From Hydnum rufescens UP504 (taxonomy: Eukaryota > Basidiomycota > Agaricomycetes > Cantharellales > Hydnaceae): DNA of 15,871 nt. The position numbers were made by a program, and so were the translations under genes. Under the pieces are notes generated by a model, which worked only from the letters and a program-made list of their open reading frames with translations, ran no database searches and was not told where the DNA came from. Shown here in pieces: positions 7,655 to 13,731 of the stretch. The DNA lies in NCBI GenBank assembly GCA_014904985.1, contig MU129181.1:1-15871 (forward strand), written 5' to 3'. Within the stretch, counting starts at the first letter, position 1. Every line of letters begins with the position of its first letter.

Positions 7655-7756
7655 CTTGTAACCACACACCCGCAGCGGCAGGTGTGTGGTCATGTGGTTG
7701 CCTTTCCAGGCGGTTTGTTGTGGTTGTGGAGATGGAAGAGCGATGCAGACTCAACA

Positions 7757-8392
7757 CTGGCAATTGCCGATACTTAAGAAGCGCCCAAGTGCTGGCACTA
7801 CAGGCACAGTACACATCAATAGCAAGCATGTAGATATATAATAAATACTATATAATAAATATTTGTCCAAAAAAAAAAGGGAAAATGACAATGATAATGG
7901 GTCAGAGCCCAATAAGGCACGATATGGCTAATTGCAAGTGGATTGGGCCACTTCTATGCATCAGAATTGCCCCAAATTTAAATATATTTATGGAATATAT
8001 GTGCCCTATGTAGGGAATTAGCCCCGTTGCACATTGTGGGCATTTTTCAATTTTCCACACCTTCAATTCCCTATTTAGGGAATTGAAGGCATGGAAAATT
8101 GAAAAATGCCCACAATGTGCAATGGGGATAATCCCCTACATAGGGCACATATATTCCATAAATATATTTAAATTTGGGGCAATTCTGATGCATAGAAGTG
8201 GCCCAATCCACTTGCAATTAGCCATATCATGCCTTATTGGGCTCTGACCCATTATCATTGTCATTTTCCCTTTTTTTTTGGACAAATATTTATTATATAG
8301 TATTTATTATATATCTACATGCTTTGCTATTGATGTGTACTGTGCCTGTAGTGCCAGCACTTGGGCACTTCTTGAGTATCGGCAATTGCCAG
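7757..8392. repeat. Central near-perfect palindrome, 2 x 318 bp
   Basis: Complementary positions sum to 16149 from CCTTCAATTCCC at the centre (axis between 8074 and 8075) to CTGGCAATTGCC at 7757 and its partner ending at 8392. I counted about eight substitutions and two mutually cancelling single-base indels, so the arms are near 97 percent identical. There is almost no spacer (TT at 8074-8075). Both arms carry a poly-A/T tract and a mirrored AT-rich block (TATTATATAGTATTTATTAT-like at about 7835-7860 and 8288-8318). Hairpin pairs beyond the palindrome keep the same axis to within one base. As both arrays point away from it, it is a plausible divergent promoter; no proof of transcription is in the sequence. 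Confidence 0.92.
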
Positions 8393-8493
8393 CATTGAAT
8401 TTCGCAACTATGCCTCACACCCAGCACAAGGCGACAACATGACAACACGACCCCACGACCACACACCCGCTGCTGCAGGTGTGTGGTCACAAG

Positions 8494-8596
8494 GTGAGTT
8501 TCCGTTCTAGTAAGTACAACAGCGCAAAAAGAGTAGCAAAGCTACTCTTTTTGTGCTGCTTTGAATCTATATACTAACATACTTTTATTATTTCAG
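8494..8596 (+). other. Predicted intron R1 (innermost right) with hairpin A
   Basis: CAAG|GTGAGT, hairpin A at 8520-8558 using GAGTAGC / GCTACTC (changed on both sides), perfect TACTAAC at 8572-8578, TTATTTCAG ending at 8596. Length 103 bp. This is the most consensus-like intron of the array. Confidence 0.72.
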
Positions 8597-8741
8597 ATCA
8601 TGGTCCAAGGCCCAAGACAAGAACCCACGACATTATGAGGGCCCAGACAGCAAGAACCAAACAAAAATAAACCACAGACCACCCAATGAGTGGCCCCCAA
8701 AACCACACACCCGCTGCGGCAGGTGTGTGGTAATATTTAAG

Positions 8742-8846
8742 GTAAGTTGCTTTTCCCAATAAATACAGTAGTGCAAAAAGAGCAGTGAAAGCTGCTCTTT
8801 TTGCGCTGCTTCGAGTTTCTCACTAATGTATGTTTTAATATTCTAG
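8742..8846 (+). other. Predicted intron R2 with hairpin A
   Basis: TTTAAG|GTAAGT, hairpin A at 8772-8806, CACTAAT at 8821-8827, ATTCTAG ending at 8846. Length 105 bp. Confidence 0.7.
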
Positions 8847-8984
8847 GTCATGATATGAACCAACATCTGCATGAGCCAATTGAAGCCACGCCAAATGAAG
8901 ACCCAACAAACACACCACCAAAACCGAATGAAAAACTGATGTGAACCAGACACCTGACCCGGCGGGTGTCTGGTTCTATCTAAG

Positions 8985-9082
8985 GTATGTAATTCTCATG
9001 TACCCAATGGCACAAAAAGAGCAGCGAAAGCTGCTCTTTTTGCGTCGCTTTAAATTTTTTAACTAATAATCCTTCATTCTAG
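8985..9082 (+). other. Predicted intron R3 with hairpin A
   Basis: CTAAG|GTATGT, hairpin A at 9013-9042 with GAAA loop, AACTAAT at 9061-9067, TTCTAG ending at 9082. Length 98 bp. The preceding hairpin B is the doubly changed ACCAGACACC / GGTGTCTGGT form. Confidence 0.7.
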
Positions 9083-9222
9083 GTATTGCCAGAAATGAGG
9101 ACCCATAAAGCAAGCCCCCCTACAACGATAACATGCCCCCAAAGGAGACCCACGAACGGTGATGCCCCACATGAAGAACTGAACCACACACCCGCTACTG
9201 CGGGTGTGTGGTTCTATACAAG

Positions 9223-9313
9223 GCATGTAATGCACCCCCAACGGCACAAAAAGAGCAGCGAAAGCGGCTCTTTTTGTGTCACTTTTAATTTTTTTAACTA
9301 ATATTAATTCTAG
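9223..9313 (+). other. Predicted intron R4 with hairpin A, GC-AG type
   Basis: ACAAG|GCATGT has GC where the other cassettes have GT, a change tolerated as a GC-AG intron. Hairpin A is at 9245-9278 with GAAA loop, AACTAAT near 9297, TTCTAG ending at 9313. Length 91 bp. Confidence 0.55.
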
Positions 9314-9435
9314 CTATCGCCAGAAATGAAGACCCATGAGCAAGCCCCCCGGAACAACAACACCCCTGCAAACGATGACGGACCACACAAAGAGAACCAC
9401 ACACCCACTACTGCAGGTGTGTGGTTCTATACTTG

Positions 9436-9526
9436 GTATGTATGTACCCCTGATGACGCAAAAAGAGCAGCGAAAGCTGCTCTTTTTGCGTCGCTGTTGA
9501 TTTTTGAACTAATGATTTTATTCTAG
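9436..9526 (+). other. Predicted intron R5 with hairpin A
   Basis: ACTTG|GTATGT, hairpin A at 9455-9492 (perfect 17-bp stem, GAAA loop), GAACTAAT branch-like site, ATTCTAG ending at 9526. Length 91 bp; the hairpin begins 19 nt after the 5' splice site. Confidence 0.68.
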
Positions 9527-9650
9527 GTATCGCCACAAATGAAGACCCATGAAGCAAGCCCCCCCAGAATGACAATACCCCCGCAAACGATGACAGACCA
9601 CACAAAGAGAACCACACACCTGCTACTGCGGGTGTGTGGTTCTATACTCG

Positions 9651-9743
9651 GTATGTAATGTACCCCCAATGACACAAAAAGAGCAGCAAAAGCTGCTCTT
9701 TTGCATTGCTGTTAATTTTTAAACTCATGATTTTTTATTCTAG
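9651..9743 (+). other. Predicted intron R6 with hairpin A
   Basis: ACTCG|GTATGT, hairpin A at 9675-9703 (one T lost, loop AAAA), AAACTCATG as a weakened branch site, ATTCTAG ending at 9743. Length 93 bp. Confidence 0.6.
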
Positions 9744-9870
9744 GTATCGCCACAAGTGAAGACCCATGAAGCAAGCCCCCCCAGAACGACACCATCCCTG
9801 TGAACGACGACATGCCAAATGAAGAAATGAACCACACACCCGCAGTAGACGGTGTGTGGTTCTATACAAG

Positions 9871-9969
9871 GTATGTAATGTAATGCACCCCCAATGGCGC
9901 AAAAAGAGCAGTGAAGGCTGCTCTTTTTGCGTCGCTTTAACTTTTACTGATCTAAATTTTGTATTCTAG
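9871..9969 (+). other. Predicted intron R7 with hairpin A
   Basis: ACAAG|GTATGT, hairpin A at 9898-9931, ACTGATCTAAAT in the branch region, ATTCTAG ending at 9969. Length 99 bp. Confidence 0.6.
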
Positions 9970-10113
9970 ATCTTCCTTCCCCCCAACGAGTATGTGCCTG
10001 AAAACCCCCCAACCCACCTGAGAACTGTACGGAAAACCGGCAGTTGAAGGTACGTGACCCTGGGCAAAAACGAGTACCACACACCCGCCAATGCAGGTGT
10101 GTGGTACTGCAAG

Positions 10114-10226
10114 GTATTTTTTTTAAAACTTTCTACATCTACAGTGACGCAAAAGGAGCAGTGCAAGCTGCCCCTTTGGCGTCACTTTGAATTTTTTTAC
10201 TAATGTATGTTATCATTCCATTCTAG
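10114..10226 (+). other. Predicted intron R8 with hairpin A
   Basis: GCAAG|GTATTT, hairpin A at 10144-10185 with AAAAGG / CCTTT (a paired change from the usual AAAAAG / CTTTTT), TACTAATG near 10199, CATTCTAG ending at 10226. Length 113 bp. Its 5' site and length match intron L4 of the left arm. Confidence 0.6.
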
Positions 10227-10595
10227 GATCGAATTTGAAGCTCCCGAAATGATGACAACAGACAGCCGTGACCCCCAAATGACCCCGCACAATGGTGAAT
10301 CGCCCAGCCATGCCTGTCCAAATGGCTAACAATGAGCTGGGTGAACCCCCCCTCCCAAGGACCTATTTTTTTTAAAATTTATTCTAGGTTATCAAAACTG
10401 GCTGAACTCCTGATGAAGGAAGGGAAGGTACCACACACCTGCCTTAGTGGGTGTGTGGTGCTACTATATAGTGTTTCTTTTAAAAAAAATTTAATTTCTA
10501 TGGACGGTACCACACACCCACTAGGGTGGGTGTGTGGTGCTAAGTAGTGCTTTTTTTCTTTATGGACAGTACCACACCCGCCCAAGCAGGTGTTT

Positions 10596-10795
10596 GAATT
10601 CTTGAATACAAGTTAATGATGGGACCACAGAATGAAACCCTGGGTGGTATATGTATAATATAGTGATAATAAATAAATAATTATAAATGGAATCCCCGAT
10701 ATGCCCGTATGGCCTGCTGTCCTGCAAGTCTGAGATTCTCTAAGTCAGACCATAAAAGACCATGACTTTTCCCTGATCATTTTCCAAGTTCAGAG
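10596..10795. other. Distal part of the right arm, no recognisable unit
   Basis: Beyond the last decayed hairpin B there is an AT-rich stretch (about 10648-10690) and then about 100 bp of mixed sequence leading to the GGGGCCCC block. No coding region, hairpin A or splice signals are seen. A degenerate intron-like remnant (TTTATTCTAG ending at 10387, without hairpin A) lies just upstream of the last hairpins. Confidence 0.4.
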
Positions 10796-10863
10796 CCAGG
10801 GGCCCCTGGGGCCCCTTGTCTGGGGGTCTGAAATCACCCCCGGAGGCCCCAGGGGCCCCTGCC
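10796..10863. repeat. Right GGGGCCCC-rich block
   Basis: CCAGGGGCCCCTGG-type palindromes repeated in tandem, the mirror of 5951-6020. The inner spacer differs (CTGAAATCACC), so the two blocks have drifted or were rearranged independently. Confidence 0.7.
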
Positions 10864-10868
10864 TAAAA

Positions 10869-10919
10869 ACATCTAGTTAGACTATTTAAACACAAGGCTC
10901 ATTGTCTCTAACTAGATGT
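10869..10919. repeat. Right subterminal hairpin
   Basis: ACATCTAGTTAGA (10869-10881) and TCTAACTAGATGT (10907-10919) form a perfect 13-bp stem. Its loop contains the complement of ATGAGCCTTGTGTTTA, shared with the left end. Confidence 0.7.
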
Positions 10920-10925
10920 ACATTT

Positions 10926-10941
10926 GTGGCTGACCAGGTTG
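10926..10941 (-). repeat. Right terminal inverted repeat
   Basis: On the minus strand it reads CAACCTGGTCAGCCAC, matching the left end at 14 of 16 positions. It directly abuts the target duplication at 10942. Confidence 0.8.
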
Positions 10942-10949
10942 TGCTTGGT
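10942..10949 (+). repeat. Right 8-bp target site duplication TGCTTGGT
   Basis: Identical to 5865-5872. Sequence to the right (ACCTTTGGATGCAG) continues the interrupted repeat as in copy 2 at 13732 (ACCGTTGGATGCGG). Confidence 0.88.
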
Positions 10950-11301
10950 ACCTTTGGATGCAGATTTTTTATATCTTTCTAGGTGCGGTTGTTCTGAGGG
11001 AATCGGATGCGAACTGAGGGAGAAATTCGTGTGTTACTGGAAATCCTGGATTTTGATAGTAAAATTGGCCTGGAGAGTGCAGTTTTGGTCCATTCAACTT
11101 GTGTTTGGTACCGTTTGAAAGGTGTGAATCGTGGCTTTCTAAGCGTTATATGGGCGTAACCTCTCCGATCAAAAACTGATGGAGTAATCGAACGAACTCT
11201 GTTTTCATGCATAGCTGTAATTAATTTCGTAATAGGTCACATGATCATTTCAATGGCTGAGATCAATGGATATTCACATTTTCTGATACTGGATGTTTTT
11301 A
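10950..11301 (+). mobile_element. S/T repeat, copy 1, right portion
   Basis: This resumes the SINE-like body broken at 5872. It contains diverged subrepeats with TTGGTACC(T/G)TT and CTTTCTAGGTGCGG or CTTTCTAAGCG, about 155-165 bp apart. The first 110 bp align with 13732-13837. About 240 bp more, ending in CTGGATGTTTTTA, are missing from copy 2. No gene is present; frames here are not conserved between copies. Confidence 0.65.
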
Positions 11302-11734
11302 CTGTTTCCACCTCCCTTGTAACCACCCTCCCCCTTGATGATCACTCCCCTCATAGTATAGCTATCCTGTATAAGTAGTCCGGGGGCGAAGTCCAGAGGC
11401 CTCAGCTTTGGTCTCTCAGGATTTCTGCTATTACCCCGGACTACAGGTTTGTCCTTGTACTTCCTTATGTCTTCTATGAAAACTCAGGATTTCCGCTATT
11501 ACCCCGGACTACAGTTCCGAGTGTGGTCCAGCTGACTCCTCGAGCTTAAGGACCATCGTACTCACCTCCGCCTAGACCCTTCCGGGCTGCTGGAGCTCTC
11601 CTCTGTTCTCCTCCGCTCCCCTTACCTCAGCCTTGCCCGGATTCCTTCGGACTGAGCCGGACTTACGCCGGACCTAGTCGGACTTATCCGTGTCTATATT
11701 TGTTTGGTGCTCTCGTCGCAGCGTGGCCCTGACA
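11302..11734 (+). mobile_element. 3' two thirds of a Ty3/Gypsy LTR
   Basis: From about 11302 to the end GGCCCTGACA at 11734 this matches the solo LTR from its offset of about 200 onward, including CTTGTAACCACC, TATAAGTAGTCCGG, the two TCAGGATTTC direct repeats (11414-11446 and 11482-11514), CTTCCGGGCTGCTGGA and TTTGTTTGGTGCTCTCG. The first 200 bp (U3 start) are missing here. The missing part is found on the other strand at 13838-14051. It is followed correctly by a primer-binding site and gag, so this is the 5' LTR of that element. Confidence 0.88.
11370..11414 (+). promoter_or_regulatory. LTR TATA box and inferred RNA 5' end
   Basis: TATAAG at 11370-11375 is followed 34 bp later by AGCTTTGGTCT at 11404-11414, which is complementary to the primer-binding site below. 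The spacing fits transcription starting at this A. Confidence 0.6.
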
Positions 11735-11736
11735 GA

Positions 11737-11747
11737 AGACCAAAGCT
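11737..11747 (+). promoter_or_regulatory. Self-priming primer-binding site (AGACCAAAGCT)
   Basis: Two bases after the LTR end, AGACCAAAGCT is the exact reverse complement of AGCTTTGGTCT at 11404-11414 (and 4549-4559). An 11-nt match between the RNA 5' end and the PBS is the known hallmark of Tf1/sushi-type retrotransposons, which prime reverse transcription with their own RNA 5' end instead of a tRNA. Confidence 0.72.
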
Positions 11748-11812
11748 CTCTTACGAGCCCACCATCAGGATCCCTCAGCATCACCGATTTCACTCCTACT
11801 CCCCACTCCGAA

Positions 11813-12475
11813 ATGTCCGACGGTGCTCCAGTAGCCATAACCGCCGACCACCTCCAACACCTCCTCACCCAACTCCAACAACAAAATGCCGCCCTCCGCG
11901 AGGAGCTCGACGACATGCGGAACCAGGGGACACACGTCGCAGGTTTCATATCAGCCGCAGTGCAGCAAACCCTCCAACAAAACCCTCCTCCGACCCAATC
12001 CACTCGTGAGGCCAAGGGAGCCGACCCAGAACCATTCTCAGGGGATCGGAAGAAAACGGAGAGTTTCCTACGCTCCGTCCGACTGAACATCGCCCTCCAA
12101 CCGAGAGTCTACCCCACGGAGCTGCACAAGATCCTGTACACTCTCTCCTGGATGAAAGACGGAACCGCCGGAGCATGGGTGGAGAGTCTTTCCACTTCCT
12201 TCCTCGACCCGGAGACCCACAATCCATACGAAACCTTCGAGGAGTTTCTGATTGCCTTCGAAAGTGCCTTCGGAGAACCGGACCGAGAGTTCACGGCACG
12301 ATCACAACTCCGGAACCTGAAGCAAGGCAAGATGTCCGCAGAGGAGTACACCGCGCACTTCGACGCCTTAGCTGGACGGACGGGCTTCAGAGAAGAAGCC
12401 CTTATTGATGCGTACCAACGAGGGCTGAACGAAAGGTTACTAGAGAAAATGCACCTCAGCAACCTGCCGGTATAG
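11813..12475 (+). pseudogene. gag: Gag of a young Ty3/Gypsy element, truncated by S/T copy 2
   Basis: The ATG at 11813 (MSDGAPVAITADHL) is chosen because it lies just downstream of the LTR and PBS; the frame is open further upstream but that is LTR. Residues about 10-38 are a leucine/glutamine heptad-like stretch (LQHLLTQLQQQNAALREEL), a likely coiled coil. The capsid region follows with LNIALQPRVYPTELHKI, SWMKDGTAGAWVESL and FGEPDREFTARSQLRNLKQ. Gag would assemble the particle around element RNA. The frame is undamaged for 219 codons, then meets the S/T repeat at 12470/12471 and stops in TAG after LSNLPV, where the minus-strand copy continues LPETLE. No knuckle, protease or RT follows. The copy is rich in CpG, unlike the minus-strand copy, so it is young. 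Confidence 0.88.
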
Positions 12476-12671
12476 AAGAAGGGTTGGGAGCTCCGATGAC
12501 TGTCAAATCAAAATCTGGATCAGCCAGTGTGTGGATGGGAGACTGTATTTCTGTTGTTATTCGTTGGGCTGGTTTGCTTCAATGGTTGATCACACTCTGT
12601 AAGATGTGTATGGTGTTCAGTGGAGAATAGGAAGGGATATGGACTAGCTGTAGTCAATGATATATCGTGTA

Positions 12672-12735
12672 GGATGCTTATAGAAAGGCTTATACGTCGT
12701 CTGGGATGCTTGTAGAAAGGCTTATACGTTGTTCG
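12672..12735 (+). repeat. 32-bp tandem duplication in S/T copy 2
   Basis: GGATGCTT(A/G)TAGAAAGGCTT starts at 12672 and again at 12704. Copy 1 has a single unit at about 4906-4930. It is a local duplication that arose after the copies separated. Confidence 0.8.
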
Positions 12736-13184
12736 TGTTGTGTTGGTCTGTTTACTGATATTTGTGTATTCTTGTTTATGTTCTCCTGGTCAAAATGCGG
12801 ATATCTGTGGGTTATAGACTGGTCAGTGCTTGGTTAGTCTTGTTAGTATGTTTCTTTCTTCTTTCTTCAAAACCTGATACATATTTCATTATGCTTACTT
12901 TTCCTTGGATGTCCAGCAACTCTAACCTTAGGTCCTGCAACTATCCTTGGCTTTAGTGATTCGCGTAGAGGGCTACCAGTGGCTTTGTCTCAACAACCTT
13001 GAAGATGACTTAGCTCCAGATGGCTTATAGATAGACTGTTCTTTAGAGGCAAGCAGAAAAGTTGACAGTGGTTGACAGTAATGATTTCCAGAGAGGAGAT
13101 TATTGTGTGGGGGTACAGGAAATCTACCAGCTTTTATACCTTTCTGAAGGTGGCTGTGTTTAAGAAATATGACTCCCCCATGGG

Positions 13185-13261
13185 TGAGTCATATGTGAGT
13201 CATAGGTGAGAACAAAAGAAAAATAACAAGATGATGTAATAATGCGGTCATAGCTGAGTCA
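13185..13261 (+). promoter_or_regulatory. Three TGAGTCA sites, copy 2
   Basis: Exact TGAGTCA at 13185-13191, 13196-13202 and 13255-13261, with GAGAACAAAAG repeats around them as in copy 1. Related CRE-like TGATGTCA motifs follow at about 13283-13302. A bZIP-binding role is inference. Confidence 0.45.
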
Positions 13262-13465
13262 TTCATAAAGAGAACAAAAGGAATCATGAGGGGTGATGTC
13301 ATAGTGATGTCATTCATAAGGAGAACAAAAGAAATCATGAGGGGGGGTGATGTCACCAATTTGCTGAGCATGTGGAATGTTTGGAGCATGTGGTCACTGA
13401 CCATGTGGAGCATTCTGGAGGCGAAATGAAAGGATATCTCCGGGTTTTGGAGATTAATTTGAGCA

Positions 13466-13535
13466 TAGTCCAGTGGTTAAGGTGTTTTGTTGTTGGTTGA
13501 TAATGGGAACAAGTGCATAGGATGGGATTCGATGC
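13466..13535 (+). promoter_or_regulatory. tRNA-like internal Pol III promoter, copy 2
   Basis: A box TAGTCCAGTGG at 13466-13476 and B box ATTCGATGC at 13527-13535, the latter matching TTCGANNC of the consensus. It is better preserved than copy 1, which shows ATTCAATGC, a CpG-type change. Confidence 0.58.
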
Positions 13536-13723
13536 AGAAACAGCAGTTTGCATCTGTAATAGACGTTCTTGGTATCATTAGATGCGGATTTTTCACAGCT
13601 TTCTGGACGCGGTGGTTCCGAGAAGATCCGGTGTAAACTGACAGAGAAATTCGTTTTTACTGATGGGTGTTGATTCTGATAGTAATATTGCTCTGTAGAG
13701 TTCAGTTTTGATCTGTCTTTGCG

Positions 13724-13731
13724 TGCTCGGT
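13724..13731 (+). other. Unoccupied homologous target site of the hAT-like insertion
   Basis: Sequence before it (TCAGTTTTGATCTGT) matches 5842-5856 and sequence after it (GTTGGATGCGGATTTTTTAT) matches 10952-10971 apart from two bases. A single TGCTCGGT stands where the insertion has TGCTTGGT on each side. Confidence 0.85.

Larger units (their letters stand above)
6166..7690 (-). repeat. Left array of exon/intron hairpin cassettes (minus strand)
   Basis: Reading outward from the central palindrome on the minus strand, each cassette is exon-like DNA ending in hairpin B, then a 5' splice site, hairpin A, a branch-like TAACTAA or TACTAAC, and a TAG. Hairpin B copies lie at 7661-7690, 7158-7185 (decayed on one side), 6733-6762 and 6455-6489. 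The last uses ACCCCACACC / GGTGTGGGGT, changed on both sides. Hairpin A copies lie at 7592-7625, 7079-7120, 6659-6692, 6379-6408 and 6105-6135. Exon-like parts are about 401, 318, 168 and 171 bp and share ACTGACGCAAAACC or a close variant, plus CGAACGATGGG-like sequence. They show no consistent reading frame. Confidence 0.75.
8458..10594 (+). repeat. Right array of exon/intron hairpin cassettes (plus strand)
   Basis: Eight complete cassettes run outward on the plus strand. Hairpin B copies lie at 8458-8487, 8702-8731, 8943-8976, 9181-9214, 9394-9427, 9609-9642, 9829-9862 and 10073-10108. Three further copies without an intron hairpin lie at 10430-10459, 10509-10538 and 10570-10594 (decayed). 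Hairpin A copies lie at 8520-8558, 8772-8806, 9013-9042, 9245-9278, 9455-9492, 9675-9703, 9898-9931 and 10144-10185. The copy at 9181 is a perfect 15-bp stem with a 4-nt loop, and the A copy at 9455 is a perfect 17-bp stem with a GAAA loop. Exon-like parts are 145, 138, 140, 122, 124, 127 and 144 bp. Cassettes from 9083 to 9870 are most alike (period about 213-220 bp) and share TATCGCCA and ATGAAGACCCATGA. Confidence 0.85.
5873..10941. mobile_element. Non-autonomous hAT-like element made of two divergent exon/intron hairpin arrays
   Basis: The 5069-bp insertion has terminal inverted repeats CAGGCTGGTCAGCCAC (5873-5888) and CAACCTGGTCAGCCAC (minus strand of 10926-10941) and an 8-bp target duplication, the combination typical of the hAT superfamily. 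Subterminal hairpins with a shared ATGAGCCTTG loop and GGGGCCCC-rich blocks are mirrored at both ends. Inside, a 636-bp palindrome (7757-8392) is flanked by arrays pointing outward on opposite strands. No frame resembles a hAT transposase (no BED finger, no dimerisation domain), and the longest frame (153 codons) is low-complexity. Mobilisation would need a transposase in trans. The hAT class rests on TSD length and CA-starting ends only; another 8-bp-TSD superfamily is possible. Confidence 0.75.

Noticed and set aside
9086..9617. Small frames with the recurrent NHTPATAGVWF peptide
   Set aside because: The peptide is hairpin B translated; because hairpin B is palindromic the same peptide appears from both strands. 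Frames stop in the predicted introns and spliced phases do not agree.
6379..10185. Hairpin A with T-runs read as Rho-independent terminators
   Set aside because: The stem itself contains the T-run on one side and A-run on the other and occurs inside predicted introns of a eukaryote; there are no bacterial genes to terminate.
6455..10594. CRISPR-like look of regularly spaced palindromic repeats
   Set aside because: Two different hairpin families alternate, the intervals are themselves homologous from unit to unit and contain splice signals, spacing is 200 bp or more, and the context is fungal with Ty3 and Helitron remains. No cas gene is present.
11690..11812. Upstream extension of the plus-strand gag frame to 11690
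   Set aside because: 11690-11734 is LTR and 11737-11747 is the primer-binding site, so the first 41 codons are not gag. The ATG at 11813 is the likely start.
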